From assembly GCF_023015905.1 (NCBI RefSeq), contig NZ_JALKBD010000009.1, forward strand, positions 62,001 through 126,000: DNA of 64,000 bases, read 5' to 3'. A program made the translations under genes and the position numbers. The DNA comes from Arenibacter sp. F20364. Lineage in GTDB: Bacteria; Bacteroidota; Bacteroidia; Flavobacteriales; Flavobacteriaceae. Under the pieces are notes generated by a model. That model saw nothing but the letters and a program-made list of their open reading frames with translations, was not told where the DNA came from and ran no database searches. How positions within the stretch are numbered: position 1 is the first letter of the stretch; the number at the start of each line of letters is the position of its first letter. Positions 44,784-53,466 of the stretch are shown in pieces.

Positions 44784-45947
44784 CTATTTACTGGCAAACG
44801 ATTTTACATCTTCTTCGGTTACCTCATTGCCCCCAAGTATTATAAGGCGCTCTACAACATTTCTCAATTCCCTTATATTACCAGTCCAATCATACCCTTT
44901 TAATAAGGCAATAGCCTTTTCCGAAAATGCTTTGGGCGCAGTTCCTTGCTCAGCGGCTATTTTTTCTGAGAAATGTTTTATAAGTAAAGGAATATCATCC
45001 CGTCTGTCGTTTAAGGCAGGAACCTTAATAAGAATTACCGCCAACCTATGGTATAGATCTTCACGAAACCTTCCGCTTGCTATTTCCTTTTTTAAATCCT
45101 TATTGGTTGCGGCTACAACTCTAACATCTACTTTGATATCTTTATCCGATCCAACCCTGCTTATTTTATTCTCTTGAAGTGCCCTAAGAACCTTAGCTTG
45201 GGCTGAGAGGCTCATATCCCCTATCTCGTCCAAAAATATGGTTCCTTTATTGGCTGCCTCAAACTTACCGGCCCGGTCCTTCACAGCTGAAGTAAAGGCT
45301 CCCTTTACGTGTCCAAAAAGTTCACTTTCAATTAATTCGGAAGGGATTGCTGCACAATTGACCTCTATCAAAGGATTGGCATTTCGCTCGCTTTTTTCAT
45401 GGATCCAATGGGCAACAAGTTCCTTGCCCGTACCGTTGGAACCCGTAATGAGAACTCTGGCATCGGTTGGAGCTACCTTCTCTATCATTTCCTTGATTAC
45501 GGAGATTTCCTTACTTTCCCCGATCATTTCATAGTTCTTACTTACTTTTTTCTTCAAGATCTTGTTTTCAACCACCAAATCCTTTCTATCCAAGGCATTG
45601 CGCACTGTAGTCAACAACCGGTTTAGGTCGGGCGGTTTGGAAATATAATCGAAGGCCCCGAGCCTCATGGTATTCACGGCCGTATCCAGGTCTCCGTGCC
45701 CGGATATCATAATAAAGGGAATTTCAGGCTTTATTTTTCTCGCTGCTACCAATACCTCCACCCCGTCCATTTTGGGCATCTTTATATCGCACAGCACAAG
45801 ATCGAAATCATCTTTTTTTATTGCTTCCAATCCCATCAACCCATCTTCGGCCTCCTCTACCTTATAGTTTTCATTTTCTTCCGAAAGGATTTTCACCAAA
45901 ACCCTTCTAATGGCCGATTCATCCTCTATAACCAGTATTCTTGACAT
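44784..45947 (-). CDS. Sigma54-type response regulator lacking a DNA-binding domain
   Basis: The protein has 387 residues. The receiver domain (1-120) has VIEDE, LVLCDIKMPKMDG and ISKPPDL. The AAA+ domain (about 140-375) has Walker A TGSNGTGKELVAHW, GHVKGAFTSA in place of GAFTGA, Walker B GTIFLDEIGDM and the sensor region RELRNVVERLIIL. It ends a few residues after the AAA+ lid (VTEEDVKSFASK), so the usual Fis-type helix-turn-helix is absent. It could activate sigma54 polymerase without specific DNA contact. It is the last gene of a five-gene leftward operon. Confidence 0.92.
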   Translation of the reverse strand: MSRILVIEDESAIRRVLVKILSEENENYKVEEAEDGLMGLEAIKKDDFDLVLCDIKMPKMDGVEVLVAARKIKPEIPFIMISGHGDLDTAVNTMRLGAFDYISKPPDLNRLLTTVRNALDRKDLVVENKILKKKVSKNYEMIGESKEISVIKEMIEKVAPTDARVLITGSNGTGKELVAHWIHEKSERNANPLIEVNCAAIPSELIESELFGHVKGAFTSAVKDRAGKFEAANKGTIFLDEIGDMSLSAQAKVLRALQENKISRVGSDKDIKVDVRVVAATNKDLKKEIASGRFREDLYHRLAVILIKVPALNDRRDDIPLLIKHFSEKIAAEQGTAPKAFSEKAIALLKGYDWTGNIRELRNVVERLIILGGNEVTEEDVKSFASK

Positions 45948-45958
45948 AACTAAGTATT

Positions 45959-46837
45959 TTAAATTCCAATTCTAAAACCCGTTCTAAAATAAAAACTAGG
46001 TTGATCATTCAATGTAAATATATCTTCTCGTTCTTCATTCCTCAACACTCCGGCCTGAAACAAGGTGTGTCCCGCGTAGCCATAAAAGAAAATATTTTTG
46101 GCCACTGCATATTGGTATCCCAAGGTAAACAAAGCAACCGAGGTGGAAATGGAAGAGGCAACCCCTGAATCAGAGCTAATCACCGTATTCTGTAAATTAA
46201 CGTAATATCCATCCAAAATAAACTCTGTTTGCAGCATATGGTTCTCGTTAATAAAGTACTTCATACCACTTTTGGGAGCTCCCACCACATATGCCCAATT
46301 GGGATGAAACCTTTTTTCAAAATAGACCAAGGGCAGGGGCACTCTAACAGCCACCGTTGAGTTATAGGCTATCCCCAAAACCAAGCGCGTTGGTTTGTCT
46401 ATTTTAGGTCTATCGCGTAGCGCCCCTACCGTTACGTTCACGGAAACATCCCCTTGACCAATATCGTTGGTCAAAGTGGAAGACAAACGCGGGGTAACTA
46501 CACCTACAAAGCGCCAATCTTGATTGTATTGCAATATGTAGGCCATATTTAAATCGGCTACATGAAAAGTTTCTGTAATTACATCGTCATAAGGTGTTCT
46601 ACGGTTTAAGTCGTATTCAATACGATTGTATTCGCCCCCTACAATAATATTGTCATTCTTCCCCACTTTAATGGGCATGTTGGCCACCAATTTAATTCTG
46701 GATAATTTTGCTTCAGCCGTATTTCTGGGCATTAGCATATACTCCAGCCGAAAAACATCCGGTGTTTGGGCCAGACAAAAATTAATTGACAAAAGGAAGC
46801 CAAACACGATTCCTAATCTAAATATTCTAATTCCCAT
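45959..46837 (-). CDS. Outer-membrane beta-barrel protein (DUF6268-like)
   Basis: The protein has 292 residues, with a signal peptide ending FCLAQ. The rest alternates short beta strands with turns and ends in a strand with aromatic residues (SFYFRTGFRIGI), as in transmembrane barrels. RLEYMLMPRNTAEAKLSRIKL and ADLNMAYILQYNQDWRFVGVV are consistent with the DUF6268 family, a tentative match. It overlaps the MscS gene by 11 bases. A channel or surface structural role is inferred; nothing indicates catalysis. Confidence 0.75.
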   Translation of the reverse strand: MGIRIFRLGIVFGFLLSINFCLAQTPDVFRLEYMLMPRNTAEAKLSRIKLVANMPIKVGKNDNIIVGGEYNRIEYDLNRRTPYDDVITETFHVADLNMAYILQYNQDWRFVGVVTPRLSSTLTNDIGQGDVSVNVTVGALRDRPKIDKPTRLVLGIAYNSTVAVRVPLPLVYFEKRFHPNWAYVVGAPKSGMKYFINENHMLQTEFILDGYYVNLQNTVISSDSGVASSISTSVALFTLGYQYAVAKNIFFYGYAGHTLFQAGVLRNEEREDIFTLNDQPSFYFRTGFRIGI

Positions 46838-47723
46838 TCGTGGCAGTATTATTATCTATCTGTACCTTTTGAAAGGGACGTGGCTGAAACAAATGTACAT
46901 CCCTCTGTGGAAATGGGATACTGATACCGTGTTCCCTAAATTTGGCATCTATCTTATACCGCATAGCACTTTTAATTTTAGGATCTCCATAACTATCACT
47001 GATAAAAAAATTAATGGAAAACAATAAAGCGGAATCCCCAAAATCATCAAAAAGCACAAATGGCTTAGGGTTATTTAATACCCCCTTCTGTTCACTGGCA
47101 ATATTTTCCAAAATTTTGGTCACTAAATTAACATCACTTCCATAGGCCACTCCAACCTTAACGTTCTCTCTAGTGCTTTTATGATTTTGGGTATAATTAT
47201 AAATACTATCCGTTAAAAATTGGTGGTTGGGAATTATGATTACCTTGTCATCCCTTGTAAGCGCCCTTGTAGTCCTTAACCGTATTTCAAAAACCTGTCC
47301 TACTTTTTGATTTACCTCTACAATATCCCCTACCCGCAGGGACTGATCCATAATGATCAGAATACCGGAGATGATATCTTGGAACAAATATTGAAGCGCA
47401 AATCCCAAACCAACAAACAGTGCTGCCGATGCGGTAAGCAAGACGGTGAGATTGACCCCTGAGGTGTGCAGGACAACCAACACCACCAATATGTAGAACA
47501 AATATCTTAAAAATCCAAAAACACTGATAAACTTATTCTTGTCCTCCTCGGGCAACTTTGCAGTAACCAATTTGTGAAACAGTTTCAGAGCATAGTTTAC
47601 TACGATCAAAGAAATTATAACGGTTAAGAAGGTAGCTGCGGTTATATCCACCTTATCACCATTCCAAATTTTGTAAGCGAGAAATTCATCCAATCCCTTA
47701 AAAATATTCTTTAGTTCTTCCAT
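46827..47723 (-). CDS. Small-conductance mechanosensitive channel (MscS family)
   Basis: The protein has 298 residues. Three or four membrane helices occupy about 25-130; the pore-lining segment is ASAALFVGLGFALQYLFQDIISGILI. The MscS cytoplasmic beta domain follows (GDIVEVNQKVGQVFEIRLRTT, IIIPNHQFLTDSI). It opens on membrane tension to release solutes in hypo-osmotic shock. It sits 1 base after the ABC permease stop and overlaps the barrel-protein gene, so the operon is tightly coupled. Confidence 0.95.
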   Translation of the reverse strand: MEELKNIFKGLDEFLAYKIWNGDKVDITAATFLTVIISLIVVNYALKLFHKLVTAKLPEEDKNKFISVFGFLRYLFYILVVLVVLHTSGVNLTVLLTASAALFVGLGFALQYLFQDIISGILIIMDQSLRVGDIVEVNQKVGQVFEIRLRTTRALTRDDKVIIIPNHQFLTDSIYNYTQNHKSTRENVKVGVAYGSDVNLVTKILENIASEQKGVLNNPKPFVLFDDFGDSALLFSINFFISDSYGDPKIKSAMRYKIDAKFREHGISIPFPQRDVHLFQPRPFQKVQIDNNTATNGN

Positions 47724-47724
47724 T

Positions 47725-49062
47725 CTAATATTTCAGCCATTTAAGCAAATCCCTATAAGAAGGTTTTTTTCCATACATCAATATCCCCACTCTATATATC
47801 TTGGCCGCCAACCATACAATACCTATAAAAGTGATAATTAATAGAAGAATTGAAACTACAACCTCCCAAATAGGCACACCTCCTTCCCCAATACCCCCTG
47901 GCAGACGCATAAGCATTACAATAGGTGATGTTAAAGGAAATAATGAGAATCCTACTGCAATAGGGCCATGAGGGTTATTAAAGACCGAAAAGAACCCTAC
48001 GTAAATGGCCAACATCAAAGGTAATATTATAGGAAAAATAAACTGTTGGGTATCTGTCTCGTTGTCCACCGCAGCACCTATTGCCGCATATATTGAGCTA
48101 TAAATTAGATAACCCAGCACAAAATAGATCACAAAAAAACAGACAAGCATTAACCAAGGTATTCTAAAAAGCTCGTTGGCATATAATTGGATGGCGGAAT
48201 CGGATGCTGTCACATAGGCAGCCCCCCCTACTAGGCCAGGTGTATTACTTGCCCCGGCATTAAGCCCTGACGGATCAATATCGAAAACCAAAATCAACAC
48301 GCCAAACATTAAAAAGGCAGAAACAATCCAAATGGCGAACTGGGTAACTCCGGCCAAAGAAGTCCCAATAATTTTACCCAGCATAAGCTGAAAAGGTTTC
48401 ACGGAAGAGATAATAACCTCAATTATCCTAGTAGTTTTTTCCTCGATCACACTGCGCATAACAAAGCCACCATAAATAATGATGAACATCATGATCAAAT
48501 ACCCAAATGCCCCACCTATAAACGCTTTAATTTCCGTTATTCCTTTCAGGTTCTGTTCTCCGGAAAAGCTAGACGTATTAATTTCAAAATTATTTTCAAC
48601 ACTTTCAAAATCGGATACAGAAACTCCTAATTCCTGTAAGCGCTGCAATCGCAAACGATCTTTAAAAACATTTTCCAAATTAGCCACTATAGATGATCCA
48701 GGTGCATCCTTACTGTAAAAGTAAGATCTGCTTGCCACTTGTTCCAAGTCCGGCTCATTGGGAATATAAAGCAAGCCATAGAATCCCATCTTTTGAATAG
48801 AGTCCTTGGCCGCTTCCAAGTCAATATCCCTAAACTTCACAAACGAAGTACTTTCCGTTCCCTGAAAATCTGTGGAGAAATAATTGCTCTCATTTAGTAC
48901 TCCTATTGTCCTTATTTCGCCATCGTTGATCTTGGTCAGATAAACAATGAGAACAACCATTCCTACCATTAGGATCGGGCTCAAAAAAGTCATGACCACA
49001 AATGACTTATTTCGAACTTTTGCTAAATATTCGCGCTTTATAATGAGCGATAACTTACTCAT
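47725..49062 (-). CDS. ABC-2 type transporter permease (NatB-like)
   Basis: The protein has 445 residues. The N-terminus SLIIKREYLAKVRNKSFVVMTFLSPILM is typical of NatB-like permeases; a soluble periplasmic domain lies between the first helix and a C-terminal bundle of five or six (YGGFVMRSVIEEKTTRIIEVI, VDNETDTQQF). Bacillus NatAB exports sodium; other members export peptides or antibiotics. The ATPase gene ends 5 bases upstream. The substrate is not evident. Confidence 0.92.
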   Translation of the reverse strand: MSKLSLIIKREYLAKVRNKSFVVMTFLSPILMVGMVVLIVYLTKINDGEIRTIGVLNESNYFSTDFQGTESTSFVKFRDIDLEAAKDSIQKMGFYGLLYIPNEPDLEQVASRSYFYSKDAPGSSIVANLENVFKDRLRLQRLQELGVSVSDFESVENNFEINTSSFSGEQNLKGITEIKAFIGGAFGYLIMMFIIIYGGFVMRSVIEEKTTRIIEVIISSVKPFQLMLGKIIGTSLAGVTQFAIWIVSAFLMFGVLILVFDIDPSGLNAGASNTPGLVGGAAYVTASDSAIQLYANELFRIPWLMLVCFFVIYFVLGYLIYSSIYAAIGAAVDNETDTQQFIFPIILPLMLAIYVGFFSVFNNPHGPIAVGFSLFPLTSPIVMLMRLPGGIGEGGVPIWEVVVSILLLIITFIGIVWLAAKIYRVGILMYGKKPSYRDLLKWLKY

Positions 49063-49067
49063 AAATA

Positions 49068-49991
49068 TTATTTGGATTGAACGGTTCTAATAAATATATC
49101 GTTTGCCGATGGAATTGTCTCCGTGAAATTATTGACATTTGCCTTGCCCGCTAAATGGGATAAAAAGGGGCCTGTATCGTCAGATGGCAATTGCACTGTA
49201 AAATTTAATTGAAGTCCATCATCCACATATTCCGAAGACAAAATCTCAAATTTACCCTTTAGATCCTCTAAGAGTCCGTTGGCACTTTGCACTCCCAGCC
49301 CTACCTTATAAATATTATTCTTGTATGCCCTTTTTATATCGCTAAGTTTGCCATCCAATATTTTCTCCGACTTGTGCACCAAAGCTATATATTCGCATAG
49401 TTCCTCTACGGATTCCATTCGGTGCGTAGAAAAAATTATGGTAGTTCCCTTATCCCTTAATTGAAGAATCTCATCTTTAATAATGTTGGCATTTATAGGA
49501 TCAAAACCGCTAAAGGGCTCATCAAAGATCAAAAGCTTTGGCTCGTGCAAAACTGTAACAATAAATTGGATCTTTTGAGCCATGCCCTTGGATAGTTCCT
49601 GTATTTTTTTGTTCCACCAGTCCCCGATCTCCAGTCTATCGAACCAATATTTTAACCTACTTTTGGCATCGGACTTGGACAATCCTTTTAATTGGGCCAA
49701 ATATAGGGCCTGTTCTCCCACTTTCATACTTTTATAGAGGCCCCTTTCCTCGGGTAAATACCCAATCATAGAAATGTGTTGGGACTGCAATGGCTTACCA
49801 TCAAAAAAAATTGCTCCTTTATCCGGATAGATTATTTGGTTAATTATCCGTATTAAGGTGGTTTTCCCAGCTCCGTTAGGCCCTAGCAGACCATAGATAC
49901 TATTTTTGGGGATTTCCAATGAAACTTTGTTGAGAGCTATATGACTCCCAAACTGCTTGGAAACCTCATTAGCGACCAATATATTATTCAT
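49068..49991 (-). CDS. ABC transporter ATP-binding protein (NatA-like)
   Basis: The protein has 307 residues. Walker A is YGLLGPNGAGKTTLIRII, the Q-loop region is IGYLPEERGLYKSM, the signature is ELSKGMAQKIQFIVTVLH, and Walker B is LLIFDEPFSGFDPIN. The C-terminal 80 residues resemble the DUF4162 tail of NatA-type ATPases. It energises the permease encoded next. It is the first gene of a leftward operon of ATPase, permease, MscS, barrel protein and sigma54-type regulator. Confidence 0.95.
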   Translation of the reverse strand: MNNILVANEVSKQFGSHIALNKVSLEIPKNSIYGLLGPNGAGKTTLIRIINQIIYPDKGAIFFDGKPLQSQHISMIGYLPEERGLYKSMKVGEQALYLAQLKGLSKSDAKSRLKYWFDRLEIGDWWNKKIQELSKGMAQKIQFIVTVLHEPKLLIFDEPFSGFDPINANIIKDEILQLRDKGTTIIFSTHRMESVEELCEYIALVHKSEKILDGKLSDIKRAYKNNIYKVGLGVQSANGLLEDLKGKFEILSSEYVDDGLQLNFTVQLPSDDTGPFLSHLAGKANVNNFTETIPSANDIFIRTVQSK

Positions 49992-50005
49992 GCACGCAAT
50001 TTCCC

Positions 50006-50013
50006 CAAAGATA
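50006..50013 (-). promoter_or_regulatory. -7 promoter box of the ABC-MscS-regulator operon
   Basis: On the minus strand TATCTTTG is an exact TAnnTTTG box, 15 bases before the ATPase start. Confidence 0.6.
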
Positions 50014-50229
50014 TAGAATTGCGATGTAAGAGATAGGCAGGATTTTTATAAATTATGTTTTTTTACATAAGTTAAACACGATAATTATCGAATCGGATCA
50101 GCTTTGTAAAATTCTGAAATAAGAAATCCCTAATAAGGAAGAAAACCAAAGCAACCAATAATAGCAAGTACTGGCGAGCACGGGAGGATCCATACCTCTA
50201 CTTTTGTTCATTGTAATCCTTTAAAGCCT

Positions 50230-50409
50230 GAGGATATTCCAACAAAATGATCCCGCCTAGTGGTAGGATTAGTTCAACCTTCCATACTCACGGCGTTCCT
50301 TCGGAACTGGAGGACGTTGCAACAAACTGATCCCGCCAAAGGCGGGATTATTTCAACCAGCTATCTTTAATGCGCTCCTAAGGAGCTTTTAAAGAAAGGG
50401 TTGAAATAA
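50230..50409. repeat. REP-like repeat cluster in a 538-base gap
   Basis: Two diverged copies of a 50-base unit lie at 50230-50279 and 50310-50358; both contain CAACAAA, TGATCCCGCC and a TTCAACC end. The second has a complete inner palindrome ATCCCGCC / GGCGGGAT. The end TTATTTCAACC (50348-50358) is inverted as GGTTGAAATAA (50399-50409), enclosing a GCTCC / GGAGC hairpin. The layout resembles REP or small MITE elements. No transposase gene is present in the window. Confidence 0.6.
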
Positions 50410-50414
50410 CAAAA

Positions 50415-50440
50415 CCCACCCTCAACGAATCAAGGATGGG
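50415..50440 (-). terminator. Terminator of grpE-dnaJ
   Basis: CCCACCCT pairs with AGGATGGG (one mismatch) across 10 bases, 89 bases beyond the dnaJ stop. On the minus strand it is followed by TTTTGTT. Confidence 0.65.
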
Positions 50441-50529
50441 AAAAAAAATTGCTATGAAAAAGAAAATAATACTGGTTACCCAATATTATCTCAAATATAC
50501 GTTTTTTATTTAAAATAGGAATCGCTATT

Positions 50530-51654
50530 CTAGGAGAACATATCCTTTACCTTTTCAAAGAAAGATTTATCAGATTTCTCTGGTCTGGGTTCAAAATTTT
50601 CATTGTTCTGCATACGCTCGAAAAAATCCTTCTGTTCCTTATTCAATTCTTTGGGCGTCCATACGTTTACGTGTACCAATAAATCACCGCTACCATATCC
50701 GTTTAGACTAGTAATACCTTTACCTCTTAATCTTAGGATCTTACCGGACTGTATTCCAGCTTCCAATTTGATCCTTACCTTACCACCAACAGCATCAATC
50801 TCTTTTGAGGTACCTAAAACTGCCTCAGAAATACTGACATATAGATCATAATGAAGATTATCACCTTCCCTCTTCAAGGTATCGTGTTCTTCGGTCTCAA
50901 TGGCCACCAGCAAATCGCCTGGGACTCCATTACCTGGGGCATCGTTACCTTTGTTCGGCACTTTTAACTGCATGCCATCCTCTACTCCTGCTGGAATATT
51001 GATACTAACGGTCTCCTCAGAAACCTTTAATCCATTGGCATCCGCATCATTGGGTTTTTTATCAATAATTTGACCACTACCTCCACAGGCACTACAGGTT
51101 GCTGCAGTCTGCATTCTACCCAGAATTGTATTGGTAATTTTGGTAACCTGTCCGCGACCTCCACAGGTCCCGCAGGTTTGGTAAGTAACCCCTTCTGCCT
51201 GAACCTTTCTTCTTACTTTTATTTTCTTTTCTACTCCATTCGCAATTTCCTCCAAGGTCAACTTAACCCTGATTCTTAAATTACTTCCCTTGACACGTCG
51301 TTGACCGCCACCGCCGCCAAAGCCGGAAAAGCCACTAAAACCGCCGCCGCCAAAAGCACCGCCGAAAATATCCCCGAACTGACTAAATATATCATCCATG
51401 TTCATGCCGCCGCCGCCAAAACCGCCGCCGCCCTCAAAAGCTGCATGTCCATATTGGTCATATCGAGCCTTCTTGTTGGGGTCGCTCAATACCTCATAAG
51501 CCTCGGCTGCTTTTTTAAACATTTCCTCCGCCTTGGCATCACCTGGATTTTTGTCAGGATGATACTCTATTGCTTTCTTCCTATATGCCTTTTTTACTTC
51601 AGCCGCAGTAGCATTTTTACCAATGCCCAAGATGTCATAATAATCCTCCTTCAT
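50530..51654 (-). CDS. dnaJ: Chaperone DnaJ with a reduced zinc centre
   Basis: The protein has 374 residues. The J domain (1-70) has the HPD motif in IEYHPDKNPGD, followed by a Gly/Phe-rich region (about 73-115). The zinc domain has only two CxxCxGxG motifs, CGTCGGRG and CSACGGSG, instead of four; spacing identifies them as motifs 2 and 3. The C-terminal substrate domains and dimer region (SISEAVLGTSKEID, LRLRGKGITSLNGYGSGDLLV) are intact. It stimulates DnaK and presents unfolded substrates. It follows grpE by 9 bases. Confidence 0.97.
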   Translation of the reverse strand: MKEDYYDILGIGKNATAAEVKKAYRKKAIEYHPDKNPGDAKAEEMFKKAAEAYEVLSDPNKKARYDQYGHAAFEGGGGFGGGGMNMDDIFSQFGDIFGGAFGGGGFSGFSGFGGGGGQRRVKGSNLRIRVKLTLEEIANGVEKKIKVRRKVQAEGVTYQTCGTCGGRGQVTKITNTILGRMQTAATCSACGGSGQIIDKKPNDADANGLKVSEETVSINIPAGVEDGMQLKVPNKGNDAPGNGVPGDLLVAIETEEHDTLKREGDNLHYDLYVSISEAVLGTSKEIDAVGGKVRIKLEAGIQSGKILRLRGKGITSLNGYGSGDLLVHVNVWTPKELNKEQKDFFERMQNNENFEPRPEKSDKSFFEKVKDMFS

Positions 51655-51663
51655 AAAATATTT

Positions 51664-52236
51664 TTAATTTCCAACAACCACTTTTGGATGGCGTATAATT
51701 TTGTCTCCTAGTTTAAATCCCTTTTCAACAACATCAACTATTTTGCCCTTTAGCTTTTTGCTCGGAGCAGGAATTTGGGTAATGGCATCGTGAATTTCAG
51801 CATCAAAAGCATCACCTTGTTTGACATCAATTTCTTGAAGACCCTTATTTTTTAATGTTTCCTTGAACTTATTACTTATTAACTCCACTCCCTTAAACAT
51901 TTCCTGATCCTCTGACTTGGAAATTTCCTTTAATGCGCGGTCAAAATCATCTATTACTGGTAATAATGACACTATAACTTCTTGTCCTGCCGTTTTAAAC
52001 AGGTCCATTCTTTCCTTGGAAGTACGCCTTTTATAATTCTCGAATTCTGCAAAAAGACGTAAAAATTTGTCCTTTTCCTTATTCAGATCTTCCTTTAACT
52101 GCTCTTCCGGGCTAAGTTCTTCCCGATTTTCAATGTCTTCCGCCCCAGTGGAGGAACCGTCTTGTTCCGAATCTTGATCTTCTATATTGTTCAGAACATC
52201 ATCTTCCATCTCTTCTGTTTTATTTTCGTTGCTCAT
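51664..52236 (-). CDS. grpE: Nucleotide exchange factor GrpE
   Basis: The protein has 190 residues. An acidic, disordered N-terminus (about 1-40) precedes a long coiled coil (EQLKEDLNKEKDKFLRLFAEFENYKRRTS-type region) and the C-terminal beta domain with GDAFDAEIHDAITQI, VVEKGFKLGDKIIRHPKVVV. GrpE releases ADP from DnaK. It is the first gene of the leftward grpE-dnaJ operon and has its own promoter box. Confidence 0.97.
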   Translation of the reverse strand: MSNENKTEEMEDDVLNNIEDQDSEQDGSSTGAEDIENREELSPEEQLKEDLNKEKDKFLRLFAEFENYKRRTSKERMDLFKTAGQEVIVSLLPVIDDFDRALKEISKSEDQEMFKGVELISNKFKETLKNKGLQEIDVKQGDAFDAEIHDAITQIPAPSKKLKGKIVDVVEKGFKLGDKIIRHPKVVVGN

Positions 52237-52271
52237 TTAAAATACATTTATATACTTCCGATTTCAAGTGG

Positions 52272-52279
52272 CAAAAGTA
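52272..52279 (-). promoter_or_regulatory. -7 promoter box of grpE-dnaJ
   Basis: On the minus strand TACTTTTG fits TAnnTTTG, 36 bases before the grpE start. No CIRCE-type inverted repeat is present. Confidence 0.55.
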
Positions 52280-52320
52280 CTGCCAATTCTTTAAAAATGT
52301 CATAATGTCATTAAACTTTA

Positions 52321-52349
52321 TAAAAAAACATCCGCCAATAGCGGATGTT
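52321..52349 (-). terminator. Terminator of the TIGR01777 epimerase gene
   Basis: The stem AACATCCGC / GCGGATGTT with a 5-base loop is followed on the minus strand by seven T. Confidence 0.85.
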
Positions 52350-52376
52350 CACAATTCATAAAATTCTTTCCAATGC

Positions 52377-53339
52377 CTAGGATATAAACTCATTCTTGTA
52401 GAGCGCATCTATAGGCTTGTGCCCTCCTTTATCCAAATATATATTTTCCAAAGCCCTGCAAATATTGGGATATATAAAGTAAAAACCCGAATCTTCAATC
52501 TTTTTACTACTTACTCGCTGACTGGCAAATAACAAATAGGACATTTCTCCCAAGACCAAACGCATCACTATTTTAGGAATATTGGGCAAAAACAGCGGTT
52601 TCCCCAATACCCTTGCAATTTCTTTTGTGAGCTTAACATTGGTCACCGGATTTGGCGCCACTGCATTATAAATCCCTGTTAGATCCTTTGAAATAACATG
52701 TAAAAATACCCGTCCCAAATCCCGAAGATGAATCCAAGATTGCCATTGATTCCCGGAACCCATGGCAGCCCCCATATAATATTTAACAGGTTTGGCCATT
52801 TCTGGCAACGCCCCACCTTTATTGGACATCACCAATCCTATCCTGATCTTGGCAGTTTGAATATTTAATTTTTCAAAAGCATCTACCTCCTGCTCCCAAA
52901 CAGATACCACCTCCCCCAAGAAACTATCATCCACTTTTTCTTCATCTTCCTTATAATATTGAGATAAGGAATTAGGGTAAATCCCTATGGCCGAAGCAGA
53001 CACCAATGTTTTAATGGAGTTGGCTCCGTCTTTAGGTATAGCTCCCAATAAAGTTCTCAGGGAATTAACCCTACTGTTCAGTATCTTTTTTTTGTTGTTC
53101 CGGGTCCATCTCTTGGAAATACTGGATCCTGCAAGATTGATAATTGTAGTAACCCCATTAAAGCACTTTAAGTCTATTTCATTCTTGTTGGGATTCCAGT
53201 AAAAGCCATTATAATCCTTTTGGGAAACGATTTTATCCCTTCTGGTGGTCAAGTAATTTACAGGTATATTGTTTTGCTTGCACAAATCTACAATTTCACT
53301 CCCCACCAAACCTGTTGCACCTGTTACCAAAACCTTCAT
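52377..53339 (-). CDS. TIGR01777-family NAD-dependent epimerase-like protein
   Basis: The protein has 320 residues. The Rossmann motif VLVTGATGLVGSEIVDLC begins the protein. FYWNPNKNEID, TTIINLAGSSISKRWT, LVSASAIGIYP and WQSWIHLRDLGRVFLHVI, followed by GIYNAVAP, match TIGR01777 (YfcH/SulA-like, with a C-terminal DUF1731 region). The active-site Tyr lies in GIYPNSLSQYYKE. Substrates of this family are unknown. It is a single leftward gene with its own terminator. Confidence 0.92.
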   Translation of the reverse strand: MKVLVTGATGLVGSEIVDLCKQNNIPVNYLTTRRDKIVSQKDYNGFYWNPNKNEIDLKCFNGVTTIINLAGSSISKRWTRNNKKKILNSRVNSLRTLLGAIPKDGANSIKTLVSASAIGIYPNSLSQYYKEDEEKVDDSFLGEVVSVWEQEVDAFEKLNIQTAKIRIGLVMSNKGGALPEMAKPVKYYMGAAMGSGNQWQSWIHLRDLGRVFLHVISKDLTGIYNAVAPNPVTNVKLTKEIARVLGKPLFLPNIPKIVMRLVLGEMSYLLFASQRVSSKKIEDSGFYFIYPNICRALENIYLDKGGHKPIDALYKNEFIS

Positions 53340-53466
53340 ACCCTTGCTATCTTTCTATCAACTTTTATATAAATATATGGGTTTTTAAAATTTCTAAGGT
53401 TGAATTTAATTTAGGTTTAACAGTCCAAGCCCCCTAGGTGTTAAGTGATCCATAATAATAGTGTCA

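Noticed and set aside
44713-45177. 154-residue plus-strand frame over the response regulator
   Set aside because: It is antisense to the conserved AAA+ domain and has no recognisable domain or promoter.
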